Source: Ceratodon purpureus (taxonomy: Eukaryota; Streptophyta; Bryopsida; Pseudoditrichales; Ditrichaceae). Taken from it: a DNA stretch of 64,000 bases. The stretch covers positions 78,659,566-78,723,565 of the forward strand of contig CM026426.1 of the NCBI GenBank assembly GCA_014871385.1, given 5' to 3'. Positions 1 to 11,915 of the stretch are shown piece by piece. Positions within the stretch are counted from its first letter, which is position 1, and each line of letters starts with the position of its first letter. The notes below the pieces were generated by a model. That model was not told the origin of the DNA. It ran no database searches and worked only from the letters and a program-made list of their open reading frames with translations. Made by a program: the position numbers and the translations under genes.

Positions 1-818
1 CGTTCCGTCATGCAATCGACCATATCCGAATTTCCTATCTGCGAGGGAAACATATATTTAAAAACTTAGGAACGAAAGACTACCTTAACTCACTGGATGC
101 CCTCGCTATGAACGAAAACATTTTGCACAGTATGGTTACTTGCGAATGCAACATCCAACTGATGGCACTTGAAATAATATCGAGAGCCCGGCATTTATAC
201 AAACTTACTAACAATGACGGGTGCATGGTCTGCAGCCTCAACGTCAGAATTCATGGCACTATGTGAATAAATGGAGAGCAAAACCTACACGATTAGTCGT
301 TTTCAGTGCCAAGCACTCTACAATTCAGTGTCTAACAAGGAGAGAATGGAAAAAATTACACAAGAATATAACTCACAAATCTGCTACAAAACGGACACTT
401 TGAACGCATATACTAAACAACAAAAACGGAATTAAATAATAATCATGGGGCCGACGCATAGCTTGACAGGCTAGGACAGAACTGAAAACGTAGAAGCGAA
501 ATCTGAATACCATGGATAACGATTAGCATGTACATAAATATAATGGGATCAAGAGACGTCTAAGTCTTCATTTCTCTGCCGAACCTGTCGATCACGAGTA
601 TGTGGGTGAAAGAAGCAATCGCGGAATAGTGGACTAACCAGGGATTTCCATCTAAATCTGAATCAACGGCATACTCTTTGGAAATCTTGCCATTTTTTGC
701 AAACCACTACGCACGGATTTCTAAATCAACTCCCACTGGCCTAACGTGAAGGGTATTAAAAAACAAACAAACGTGGAATGATACCGATTGCATAATAAGG
801 TTTGACGAGGGCACATAC
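1..818. other. No recognisable gene; left flank of the CACTA transposase
   Basis: Only short, unsupported ORFs occur here. The Tnp2 gene to the right ends at a plausible splice donor at about 818, so later exons might be expected here on the minus strand. I could not recognise the usual C-terminal transposase motifs, so the element appears truncated or too diverged. Confidence 0.5.
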
Positions 819-2778
819 CTTCCAGTAAGGTAAGCTGAAAAGGGCACATACCCTCTTGATTCCGGACTGCCGGGCTGGATCAGACGCCGCTGGAGTCGCA
901 CCGAGTTCCACCCAAGACTCTCTGAGTCGTCCCCAGTGCAATATCTGATCAGCGGTCATTTTCCCAGGAGGTCCTCTGTTTTCCGGCACACCTTCAAACT
1001 CAGCCCTCCGGCTCCTCCATGATTGGCAGGTAGGAATCGGCGATGGTGGTTATCATAGACATTTTTTTTCAAGGACAAAGATCGCCTGGACACTGTATTT
1101 AATCCACAAACTGGACAACCCTTATAGCCTTTTGTGACACAGCCTGCCACTACCCCGTACGCGGGGAAGTCATGGATGGTCCACATAAGGATGGCCTTCA
1201 TGTTAAACATTCTACTTCCCTGATACATTGAAGCATCAGCTGTCGGTACACCGGTATTCCACAGAATTTGCAGCTCCTCAAGTAACGGCTGCAAGTACAC
1301 ATCAAAATTATCGCCGGTCACTGACCTCTTCCCCGGGATGATTAGACTTAGCATTATAAAATGCTTTTTTGTGGTCATCCAGGGCGGGAGGTTATAATTC
1401 ATAATTAGAACAGGCCAAGTACTCCATGTACTACGTTTGATCGAGAAAGGATTAACGCCATCAGTTGCCAAACCTAATCTCAAATTTCTAGGCTCAAATG
1501 CAAACTCTTGCTGATACTTCCAATCTATAAACTTCCATTGGTAAGAATCCACTGCTCCCCTCATCACCCCATCATCACTAACGTGTCTTGAATGCCATGT
1601 CATGAAACTAGCTTGAAGTGGTGTGCTATACATCCTTTGCAAGCGAGGTATGAGTGGAAAATGTCGTAGCACCTTTATCGGAACTCTTGATTTCCCAACC
1701 TGCTTGTATCTATCAGCTCCACACTTTGGGCATCTAACAAGGTCTTTAAACTCTTCCCCCCTGAATAGAACACACGTTGATGGACTAGGGCAGCAGTGTA
1801 TAGTGTCGTATGCAAGTCCAAGCTGTTTAAGAACTTTAGATGCCTGGTATTCGTTCTGTGGCAAAGAGTTTATAGTAGGCAACATACTCTTCGATAATAT
1901 AGAAAAGATTTCATTGACCAAGGTATTGGATGCACCGTGGGTACGCAGGCAGTTGAGTAAGAGTAGAGTACCTCCCAATTGAGTTAGCCCTGAACCCGCA
2001 AACAAGGGGGTACGTGCTGATTCCTCTAACAACTCCTGCGCTGTGGGTCGAACAGACTCCATTGCCGGAAGATCGTCATCTGCCATCGCCTCTTCTTCGG
2101 CTACGACATCTGGTTCATCATGCAATTCCCGGTCCATGGCAGCCTCATCACCCCGCCTATCCTGATTATCAGATGCACCGCCCCCCACTCCCATGTTTTC
2201 ACCATCTGCGTCGTCCTGCACGTCTATCCCATCTCTGACATCGAAGGCATTACCGACCAAGTCATCATATAAATTGAAGGTATGTTGTACGAGCCCTTCC
2301 ATATCGGCACCGTCGTCCAAGCTCCGAGCAGCATCCCTACCATACCCTCCTCCTCTTGCTCCGAATTCCTGGACAATATCGGCATCCCACTCTCCATCGG
2401 ACTCATCTTGTTCGAAACCCTAACGGACAGAGAAGAGAGCAAACTAGGATCAAAATTATTGCGAGGCCCTCGATTGCACTTACACCCAGCAAATAATTTG
2501 AGTACATAAAACGACTAATGGAGCAGAGATTGGAAATCGGGGTCACTCACCTCTGTGCTTCCTCTCCGCCATGGGTGTCTCCCGTACAGCTTGAGATGCT
2601 CCCTCACGACGGCTCTGAACCTAATGGAAAAATTCTCGCCCATGCAGATATTGCAGGGGCATACCCTCTTCGTTACTCCCTGCCTTTGAGCGACGATCTC
2701 TTCTCGCATGCTGAGTTTTAAGTCTCTCGCTTCCCTGCGTCTGCTTTCGCGAAGAGGCAACCTTGGCACGGACGCCAT
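819..2778 (-). pseudogene. CACTA (En/Spm) Tnp2-type transposase, frameshifted and truncated
   Basis: A DDE transposase of the CACTA superfamily, which would cut and join element ends in the nucleus. Exon 1 (2778-2551) has the transposase-associated cysteine pattern CPCNIC and ends at a GTGAGT donor. It splices in phase to exon 2 at 2419 after a TTAG acceptor. Exon 2 starts with an acidic linker, then shows CPKCGADRY, HFPLIPRLQRMY, the Tnp2 core around LATDGVNPF (whose D is a catalytic candidate), NLPPWMTTKK, IHDFPAYG, CPVCG and HRRFLPANH. Near 1020 the frame shifts by one base; the next frame carries the expected EFEGVPENRGPP, MTADQIL and LPYWK, then a GTATGT donor at 818. Downstream exons were not found. 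Family assignment is firm; function is lost in this copy. Confidence 0.88.
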
Positions 2779-2809
2779 GGCTCATAAACCTTCACCTATG
2801 CTTGTGCAC

Positions 2810-3088
2810 TCACGCTTCACTCAACCAGGAGAACGCATTCATATCAAGAATGGGTTCGTTAATGTTCTCAGGATAGTAACAGAATTTGCCAATGTACAAT
2901 ATTTCATCCACACGTGTCAACGACGGAAAGTCAGTTATGGAGTCCGCAAGTAGACCGGAATGCAACACTTCTTTGTTTTTATTTCTCTTGGAATTCCAGT
3001 AGACGATGTCCACAATAACAAACAACCCCCTAGTGATTCCGGTCGACGGAACTGCGAAGTGGTACATCGTACTTGTTCGTAACGTCAC
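2810..3088 (-). CDS. Unassigned ORF upstream of Tnp2, possible transposon exon
   Basis: An open frame of about 92 codons ending 32 bases before the Tnp2 start, on the same strand. Its composition looks coding (for example VDIVYWNSKRNKNKE and CYYPENINEPILDMN) and no clear ATG opens it, so it is probably an internal or terminal exon. I do not recognise the family. It may belong to the neighbouring 3158-4273 ORF or to an N-terminal extension of the transposase. Confidence 0.3.
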   Translation of the reverse strand: MTLRTSTMYHFAVPSTGITRGLFVIVDIVYWNSKRNKNKEVLHSGLLADSITDFPSLTRVDEILYIGKFCYYPENINEPILDMNAFSWLSEA

Positions 3089-3157
3089 TTAGGATCACGC
3101 TAGCACTATCACATTGAAAACTGCCCAGAACCTAAGACCCTAGTCTGGCTCATTTTG

Positions 3158-4273
3158 CTACCCCACTTTCTCTCCTGATGCAATGGATCGACAATCACCG
3201 AGAACCGATGCGCCATATATCATGAGAATCGTCTCTATCAGCTCTGTGCAGACGCAATCAGGTAAGTTCGCTCTGGAACACATTGCATGGACAAGCAACA
3301 AAGTGACCGCTACTTCCATGCAAGTCGCCCATTGACGCGAGAAGTCTTCGTCGACGTCTATTGGATGTTTGAGTGGCTGGATGTGGACGCATGCTGGGTA
3401 CTTTACATTCTCACTTCTCCTCGGTGAATACGTTTCTGCTCGTTCGAGTTCAGGCAAACCGACTAACTCCTGCCTCCACACAACTGGCTCCTCTAGAGGC
3501 GGTATACCTTCCATCTCCAACCAATCACGATCCCAGCTCCATCTCAGAGAATTGCTCGATACAACTCCGCCGTCGACACTCGCGCATGCTGAATGCGTTA
3601 GAATATGTGAGATCACATCTTGTACGGAATCAGGAAGGGGCTCCAAGTTATTCGGCATCATCTGGTCGATCCAACCCGTCGTAGGCACTTCAACTACTCT
3701 TAAATCCTCGTCAGAATCTACGTCGCAGAATTGCAAATTCAGGGACTGTCTTGGAAGCGATGTCATGAAATCTGCTACGTCGATGGGTGTGCGAAATAGA
3801 TCTCTCAAACGAGAGCTGAAGGGGACGTGTCGAAGAACCCTTTCTGGAGTAGTCTGAGTAGAACCTCCCCCCTCTGAGTTTTGGAGATTTTCCGGACCCA
3901 CTAACTCGTCGACCAACCCATCTGATCCCTCCTGTGACGGCATATCCTCGAGCGGCTGTACTTCAACGTCTCTGGAAGTAGAACGATTATCCCCATCAGT
4001 CGACGGATCCGCAACAACTCTTAACCCCTCTGCTACATCCAGGATTCCAGCATTCGAATTCTGCATGACATCAGATGACTCAATATCATTCAGAACCCTC
4101 CCCCACTCACCGAAATTCCAGATACTCACAATATTACCCTCATCATCCAACGTGCATAGACCAACACGGAGCATCGTCTGCGGACTCATTGGCTCCATCG
4201 AAAAACCGTGCACCAACCTACACGCTACGACTACTCCAAAGCAAGACGACGAATTGCGATGTCGGAGCTCCAT
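3158..4273 (-). CDS. Unassigned ~371-aa acidic ORF in the CACTA region
   Basis: The first ATG of this long minus-strand frame is at 4273 and would give about 371 residues; the frame is open for 13 more codons upstream, so an earlier exon is possible. The middle is rich in Asp, Glu, Ser and Pro and looks disordered. The C-terminal third (around SRQWATCMEVAVTLLLVHAM) looks folded and helical. It lies between Tnp2 and the plus-strand transposon ORF and is probably an element-encoded accessory protein. I do not recognise it and assign no function. The plus-strand ORFs opposite it are shadows. Confidence 0.4.
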   Translation of the reverse strand: MELRHRNSSSCFGVVVACRLVHGFSMEPMSPQTMLRVGLCTLDDEGNIVSIWNFGEWGRVLNDIESSDVMQNSNAGILDVAEGLRVVADPSTDGDNRSTSRDVEVQPLEDMPSQEGSDGLVDELVGPENLQNSEGGGSTQTTPERVLRHVPFSSRLRDLFRTPIDVADFMTSLPRQSLNLQFCDVDSDEDLRVVEVPTTGWIDQMMPNNLEPLPDSVQDVISHILTHSACASVDGGVVSSNSLRWSWDRDWLEMEGIPPLEEPVVWRQELVGLPELERAETYSPRRSENVKYPACVHIQPLKHPIDVDEDFSRQWATCMEVAVTLLLVHAMCSRANLPDCVCTELIETILMIYGASVLGDCRSIASGEKVG

Positions 4274-5218
4274 GAAGTAGGCTGCGTAGCGCCGTTCCCT
4301 AAGTTCCCACAACCAGCGCCGTCAGACTGTGGAAGGAGATCCTTTGTCGCTCCAACACGACTAGATCATGTCCTTGTTAATTCAGGCGATTTAGGATACT
4401 TTGCCAAAGTTTTCGACACTTGACTCAGCGGTGGTTCTTACAAATAGACCGGATCGCCCACAGCCAAAGTCAGGTCGACAGACATTTCATTCCAGTTTAG
4501 TAGACTAACCACTTTCCAGAGTGCGTCCATTGCCCACACTTTGTAGCAATCTATTTTCACACCCCTACTAACATATTGGTTATGGAGGTCGCGGCCGCTG
4601 CTGAAACCCTAATGGGCACCGCAACTCTGAGATCAAGGGGACAGTCAGACGACCTAGATCCATGGCCTTCGTCTTCGTCCTCGACTGGTAGCTGCTCTTC
4701 CCCGGATTCAAGAGGTACGTCTCCTCCTTCCTATAGCGAAACGCTGAAGTTCTACAGTCTGATGGCGTTTCCCGCAAGAATGTCGAATTGCCCCGTCGTT
4801 GAGGGCCAGCGTCTGTCTGAATCAACCCGGAACGAGGTACTTCGCTACTTATCTTCCCTCCATAAATTATTTCTCCATAAATAATAGACGATGATGGAAC
4901 AATATTTTTATGCACGCAGCGTCTTCACTTACGCAGTGATATGTAGCCAGAGCTCTAGTAAAACACTTCAACATACGACCTACTCGTACATGAACTCTGC
5001 ATTACTATGGAACACTGTCGTGCACTTCTGTTTGCCGTACTCTCTTCTTTTCGGTGTCCACGGTAATCACATTGCGTCACCCTAGCTCAAATTCAATTGT
5101 ATCAGCTAACTAGATTATCTCCCGTCCTGACAGCGGACACCGTTTTCATTTGACCAGACTCCAGGAGCTGCAGGTCCACCAACTCAGCCACTGCATTCGA
5201 CAATATTCTACGGAGGGA
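4274..5218. other. Divergent intergenic region of the CACTA element
   Basis: This stretch separates minus-strand ORFs on the left from a plus-strand gene on the right, so it should hold promoters or 5' exons for both. Overlapping ORFs on both strands at 4576-4915 look like chance frames. No motif was recognised with confidence. Confidence 0.4.
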
Positions 5219-7640
5219 ATGCCAAACAGGTTGGATGCAGCGCGACCGATGTACCCTGCCATGTTCGGTACGATACCAGCTCAAGGGCCATGGCTTGATG
5301 GGAGTCGTCTTCAATCGTCCTCGTTAAACATGGACCATGTCCGAGATGGAAGAGCAGCGACTTTGAGCTAGCACACAACAAACTTTGTATCTGACGATGG
5401 ACCACAACCTAGTACATCTCAGGACATCTTCACCACACAGGTAACAGCGGTACCTGACTTGCCGCAAGAGGAGAACAGACGGAGAACCTTGTTGCGGGAG
5501 GTTCAACGCCCCTATCTCAAAGAAATGGCAGCCGCGCATGCAGAAAACAGAGATCCACATATACAGATCCCAGTTTGTTCATCAGGTACTGTACTCGGAC
5601 TCAAGAGCCCATGGCATAGGGCTGCACGTTTGTGTGCTAGACAAACATTAAATTTCAAAGTTAGAAGCTATAAGTCTAAACGAGAATATTGGAATTCACA
5701 AGTAGATTTGATTGCTCAAAAACTAGCTCAAATGTTTACGTACACTTGGCCCCTTGACATAGCATATCTTAGCAAATTTTTAAAAAATAGTTTAAAAAAC
5801 GATAGGAAGCTGTGGAAAAAACATTTTATCAAAACAAAGGGCTTGAGACACCCCCGATGTCCGGTAGAGGCTTTCATGGAGTGGAAGAAATATTGGTTGA
5901 GTGCAGCAGGGAGGGAGGAATCACTTCTGATGTCAGAAATGAGAAAAGGAAAAAGAAAAGCAATGTACCTGGATGCAGACCACGGCAGCCCATCAGCTCC
6001 ACCGATGCCACCATCTGCAAACAGAGTAAGCCATTGTCGATTTTCACCTGAAATGACGGTGACGATTATACCTCTTGTCCCGAGTAACAGTTTAATTTCT
6101 ACATATAGCATTATCCAGCTCTGAATTCACGAACTCTGCAGATTCTCCATCCACGGGTCATGTTGTATTCAGTTTGGAAATCCTCTCAATGTAGTTGCTG
6201 ATCATGTTGTCTGATGCAGGTACGAAGCTTCAGCTCTGGTCGTGACCACATTGAAAACATACAGACCCCTTCAACTTTTTTCTCAGAATCAAATAATAGT
6301 CTGTCTACCGAATTCCAGAACAGCAACCCAACGACGGGCGCGAACAATGTCGGAACCCAAGCCTCTGCCCAAGGGCCACGTGGTGAAGAGCAGACTCCGA
6401 GCTTTCCCCGGGTAATTAGTGAGCTCCTTCCTTCTAAGTTCAGTCATGTTTCTTGAAAGAACATGCTCATGTAGGTTTTAATTGAGCACGTATGTAGGGA
6501 GTTAGTGTTTAAAGCAAGAGACCAGTAGCGCTAACCGCGATCCTGGTGATATGTTTCTTTTTGCAGCGCCCTACAACACCTCCTTACGTGATTCGGGAAG
6601 CTACAAGAATAAACGCACTCGAGTGCACGGTGCAGAGGATTGCAACAGACCTACGCAGCAGCAAGGACCAGCTAACAGAAGTGAAAGAACTGTTGTTACG
6701 TTTAATAAATCCGCAGCAGTCCAATCCACCGTCGACGTCAACTGCAGCGCCCACCTCAATCCGTGTATGTGCCGGAGATGACCACGGCACTTTGTTACCT
6801 CCTAGTGGAAGCCCAGAAGTGGTGATATCTCCGGAGGTGGCAGTCGTTTCGTTGTGTCCACTTCCACCGAGAGAGTTATGCAGTTCTGAGAAGGATGGTG
6901 CAGGAGCGCGCGGTCCTCCAATTCCAGTGAACGTGACACTTGGGGGCGGCGCTGAGTCGCCATCTCCATCATGGGCCTCTAGTGAAACCATACCTGTCAC
7001 TCCGAATTCATTTCTGCAAAAGTTTACTAACAGCATGCCTATTGGTGCTGCAGTGTCGACAGAAGTGTCAGCGTCGATCCGCACATCTGCTGGAGAGCAC
7101 TCTCCCCACACCAGCATTGACAACCGAGGTCAGCAGAAGGTTGCCGATCGAAGTGCACCGGCAAAGAGCTCTGTGGATATCATTCCACGACCACGTTCTC
7201 CTACTCATAGTCATGATGGAGTGAATACCCGGCAAATGACCACCGCCCTTGAATCTGAAGCACCGGTGAGAGTACCCCGCCCTCGCTTTGATTACGGACT
7301 TCTGCCCAGAATAACTGATGGTGCACTGGCTGCAAATTGCTTATGCTTCGTATTACATCCCGACACCGGCACTACGATTGTCGCAGAAGGACGAACAGGT
7401 GGTAGCTGGAAGAGTCCTTCTCAGAGATATGGAAATCTGTGCGGAGAAGGAAAGCAAATGGTACAATTACATAAGATCAACGTGCCAAACCTGCGACTTG
7501 TTTTCATAGAGGATCGGCAGCCATTCACTGTTATGGAACATGCCCTAGTGAAATCGTCGGGGAGCAGTGTCTACGTGAAGTGGCAATCGCGTATGCTTAT
7601 CAAAAAGCCGAAAGCTGTGACCACGAAGAAGGCGGTTTGA
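5219..7640 (+). CDS. Second CACTA-associated ORF (Transposase_24/TnpA-like), three exons
   Basis: A predicted transposon DNA-binding or accessory protein. Exons read as about 5219-6025, 6220-6411 and 6567-7640; both introns have GT...CAG borders and join in phase. The first exon holds a basic, aromatic block (SPWHRAARLCARQTLNFKV, MFTYTWPLDIAYLSKFLKN, then MEWKKYWLSAAGREESLLM) resembling the conserved core of plant Ptta/En/Spm transposase proteins. Exon 3 has a probable coiled coil near its start and a long Ser/Pro/Thr-rich linker, and ends in a compact domain with KINVPNLRLVF and a basic tail. An in-frame TAG lies at 5369-5371: either a nonsense mutation, or a splice acceptor with the first coding exon further upstream. 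Assignment is by pattern only. Confidence 0.6.
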
Positions 7641-9338
7641 TTGCGCATACAAGCCAAGTGATGACTTAAAGATCATATTGTAGATTAGAGCAGCCCTCTT
7701 CAGGAAGGGCATTACTTATCTTCGTATGAATACTTCGATGTTTACTCATCTATGCAATAAAAGTGCAGATTCTGCATTTGGAATTAGTGATTTATTCCCT
7801 GTGTAGACCGCTTGTTATTATGGTCGAAGAGCCATGCTGCATGCGTTTTAGTCTGGTCTACAACATCCTGCGGGGAGCATATATAGAAATGAATAATCTA
7901 AACCGACAATGCGGCTATGCTGCAGAAAATCAGAATCGTACTACCGACAGTAACGCACCCAGTCCCGTTTCCACGTCATATATACCCGGATGGATTGGTT
8001 ATTGATATCCAGCTCTACAAAGTCACGCAAATATCAGTCCTGGGATGGATAAGGGTATAGATATCTAATAAACCGGATAACAGGTTTGGGCCGGATACTA
8101 CTCAATGACGTCGGATACCAATTACGGGCCTCAATGGTAGAGAAAGGGTATCTGGCGGCGGGTATATAACTAATCCGGTTCGGTTACGATGTCAGAGGTC
8201 CTCAACGTCGCCGCACCGGGTATTTGAATTCCCCCCAGGTGAAACCGATTCACCAGATGCACGTAAATTGATGAACGTACAGAGGCGACCTTCATCCTCT
8301 GGATCTGTCATCCGTGGATTTACTACGATGAGCAGTCCTTCCAAATTACCCTCGCAAAAAGGCAGCGTGACTCTCGTGAGCATTGCCAGGAATACCCAAA
8401 ACTTCGTGGGGACCACTTTCGTGAACTTCATTTCCGATGACCTGATTTTGGCAAGTGTCAGTGCCGGTTTACACCGAACAGTGTTTCATGAACACCAAAA
8501 GGAAATTCCAGATTTGGCTCAAATTTCGGTGACCATTCAGGTGTTCTTGGCATGCATTCCCACTAGTGATGAAGTAATGCAAATATTCTTTGGTAAAAAC
8601 ATTTATTCAAAAGTATATATTATTAATATTCTTTAATTCCTATAGCTCCTTGTGGACCAAAAGGATCAGCAATAGTAAAATATTAATTATTCATATTATA
8701 TTCATTTATTTATTTTCTCAAAATTTATTTTTCGTCAAATATAAAATTATAAGGGGAATTTTTCTTTCATCAATGTGAACGTAATTAAATTGGAACCCCT
8801 TGCCATCGAGACATGGGCAAGGGATATTTCTTTGGGAAATAGAATAACAACATATCAATTACATACACTTGAGATACAAAGAGTGTTTATCATTATAATA
8901 ACTAAGAATAAAGAAAGCTTATCTAGCTAGACTTAATTTCTCATGAGTATAGATATGATTTTTAAAAGCAATGTATATAATATAAAAATCCTTTTGGAAA
9001 CTTCAGCTAAAATTCTCAATATTTGAGCCATGTTATAATCCAAACTATTTGACAACTTAACCTACACAATTAAATATAGAATATTTTCATATATACTATT
9101 ATATTTTAAATCAAGGAATATCAAAGTTAACATTGAAGTTTCTTTCGCTACAACCTCCTTACAAATGAATCGAGTAAAGGGATATATCACACGTCATGAC
9201 CTTAACGTAGATTGAACTTACGACTACCATTGCCCTCTTTCATCAACAATACAAGTCTACTCTAAGCCTTACTATCACATTATGTTGATGTTGGTCTAAT
9301 CAGGTTAAGGCTAGATTGCTCTAAAATTTGGTTAAAAA
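7641..9338. other. No recognisable gene; includes an AT-rich stretch
   Basis: It begins with the probable 3' end of the 5219-7640 gene (AATAAAAG near 7757). A frame at 8268-8636 and an overlapping one on the other strand match nothing I know. From about 8590 to 9130 the DNA is strongly AT-rich with no coding signal. Confidence 0.45.
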
Positions 9339-10890
9339 TGGCGCCAACGCCATGTGACCTGTTGCATCTGAATTGTCCATTTGTGAGTATTCCATAATGC
9401 AATTTGAACGTTGGCTAAAAATTATAGATAATTTAGATAGGATATTCAATTGCAATTCTTGTTTGCTTGATCTGCCACCATGAATGCACAGTTGATGAGT
9501 GAATCATGATTGATGTCATCTACAAATTTTCAGGATAGCAGCGTCTAGATAATACTCAAAGTATACTCAACTCTCAGTTCAACATCAAAAATCCCTTTCC
9601 AGAAGGTGATATGATGGACTTGGGGCAAGTGCATCTACTGAGACTAGACATCTGAAGAAAACTGTGATTCTAAACATATACTTTATTAAATAGTTTAGCA
9701 TGTACCCTACAAATTTCTCAAGTATTTTCCACGAATTTGAGAATTTATTTACTCTAAGATCTTGAGTTGCTACACTAGATGTACCTCCATTTGTGTGTAC
9801 AGGTCTCCAAAACTTGACAATATTGTCTACTTCATTTCTGCTTAACGTTGCCTGGTGTGATCGCTCATTGTTGAGTGGCAACCCAAGCACCCTATTGTAT
9901 ACATGATACATATGCTTGCAACTTATAAAGAAATGACCTGGCTTGCTGTCTCAAACGCTGTTGACGAATAACTCACAAGTGCATTCTGGATACCCACTGA
10001 TGGTTATCACATAGTTTACAATTTTAGGGTAGGTTGTAGAAATAGTGCAAAATAGAAACCTATAAATTGAGTTGTTTATTTCATGATCTAGAATTTGTAC
10101 TTGTGCTGCCATACGTAATTTGATCTACCGCCTTATTAACCCAACTTTGGTGAAGGATCTTCTATTGATACGGTTCCCAACACGGCGGGGGGCCTTCCCA
10201 CTCAATCTACTGGGTATTAGTATGGTGGATACTTGATATGATCACGAGGCAATTAGCAATCGATCATAAATACATCAATAAAGCGAAAACCTACATTGCC
10301 TAGTCCAGAAACTTCCACTACACTCAGGTTTGTTCCAATTTCAACCGGCCATACCTTTGGGAGTTTTGGCGGCTTTCCGCCTCACATGTGGCGAACATGG
10401 TTGGAGGCTACACAACTCTGGGTTGAGGTTGGACAAAATTAGTAGACTTGAAAACATTTTTCGAATTGAATCTCTGAGATTCCATAAAAAGAAAGGGCTG
10501 TAGTACTCTGCTTTGGAGTCAATTTAACATTGCGTCCATATGTTTGTCATCTGCCATTCCCATCAATGTATGTTGAGCACTTTGGGTTCTCCCTAGGTAA
10601 GCTTCTGCGGATGGCCCATTCTTTATGGTCCGTCTCAACTTCCACCACAGGCCCAATAAAAAATTGTGAACCTGGTGTTAATTGAGTTTCGCACAATCAA
10701 ATCTGCGGATCACCTTGCTCAAATCCAACCTGCGCAAATCCGTTTCTAGTGCCCATGTGCCCTCCGCTAAAGGAAAATTGGGATTCATTCAACACACCCG
10801 AATTCATCGCTGTAATGTTCATTCAATTGATAGGTATGCCGCTGCCAGGATATGACAAGGATGTCTCCCTATGAGATGGCGCTAGCGCCA
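9339..10890. repeat. Family-A palindromes, left pair
   Basis: Two palindromes of one family. The site at 9339-9352 reads TGGCG-CCAA-CGCCA; the site at 10877-10890 is a perfect TGGCGCTAGCGCCA. Further copies lie at 15.2-16.3 kb around the divergent genes. Between these two sites there is no recognisable gene, only an unassigned minus-strand frame at 9585-9911. Confidence 0.6.
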
Positions 10891-11108
10891 TTCGATGTAT
10901 TGATGTGAGGCTGTGGCATACATTGTGCCCGAAGCCATGGCTAGTGTTGTTATTAAGTCAGCTACAAATAGAGGCTGTTGGTGTCCATACTCTTGGTCTA
11001 CAAATTGAGCTATATTCTTTCTACTGCGAGGATATGTCGCAGGATGGCCATTCTTTGGTTGATCCTTTAGCGGCTTCCGAATTATTTGGCTATCCTTGTC
11101 TAGTCCAT

Positions 11109-11848
11109 GGGGGGAAGCACAATAAAGTGGACCAAAAAAGTGCTTATCTTTTCACCAATTTCAGCCCCTTCCGTAAACACTAGAGAAAGTGGGATCTACG
11201 TTATGTCGATGCATGATTAAGTTTGGGATACGAATAGTAGACTTGATGGACTTCAACTTCCCAAAGTTGCGGGAGAAGACATTGAGTTTACCATGGAAAA
11301 TGGAGACGTCTAACTCGGACAAAGTGAACTGACTCATTTGGAAAAGTGAACATAACTGTTTAGGGTTTTATCCAAAATCACTTTTAATTTCGCGGGGCCC
11401 TCCGTATGTTTAAGAGGTATTCTAAAATAGTCAATTCATATACTCATTGATTGATTTAGGGTTCCAAAAGTATCGCAAGGATGCTTTTTAAGAGGGTCTT
11501 TTCCGCGATACTTTCTGTCACTTTTTTTTCACCGAACATTGTTTTTTAAATTTGAAAAAACATCATCTAAAGACAATAGAGGGCCCCAAATGAAGAAATC
11601 AAGACTTTGGAAAAGTTAATTTTCATGATTTTGAACTAGTGGTCAAATTTAGTTTCAATTGAGGATGTTCTGTTTATAAAGATGTGCGTAAGATACCTTC
11701 TGACACCTTAGAAAGTGACTAAAATGCTCAAAAACTACACCAAAATGCTCAAAATCGGCTTTGAGCCTTTAAAAACAGCACACTTCATATTCACTTGTTA
11801 GCGGTCACATTTTGCACTTTGTGGTCCACTTTATTGTGCTCTCCCCCC
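11109..11848 (+). mobile_element. MITE-like element, copy 1 (~740 bp)
   Basis: A non-coding element with inverted ends. The left end reads GGGGGG, AGCACAATAAAGTGGACCA, then AAAAAAGTGC; the right end is its inverted counterpart, GCACTTTGTGGTCCACTTTA then TTGTGCTCTCCCCCC. It is flanked by CAT on both sides (11106-11108 and 11849-11851), a likely 3-bp target duplication. The interior matches the inverted copy at 21855-22571 over much of its length. Such duplications fit PIF/Harbinger or CACTA relatives, but the ends match neither canonically. It sits at the 3' edge of the MULE gene. Confidence 0.75.
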
Positions 11849-11915
11849 CATGAGATCTTGCCGATTGCCGCCTACCATATTTGGCTCCAATTCGTACATT
11901 CTGTGTCTTATCATA

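Noticed and set aside
3369..3857. A 162-codon plus-strand ORF
   Set aside because: Overlaps the longer minus-strand 3158-4273 frame and is Ser/Arg-rich without motifs.
6584..7123. A 179-codon minus-strand ORF
   Set aside because: Shadow of exon 3 of the plus-strand CACTA-associated gene, which has good splice sites and a longer frame.
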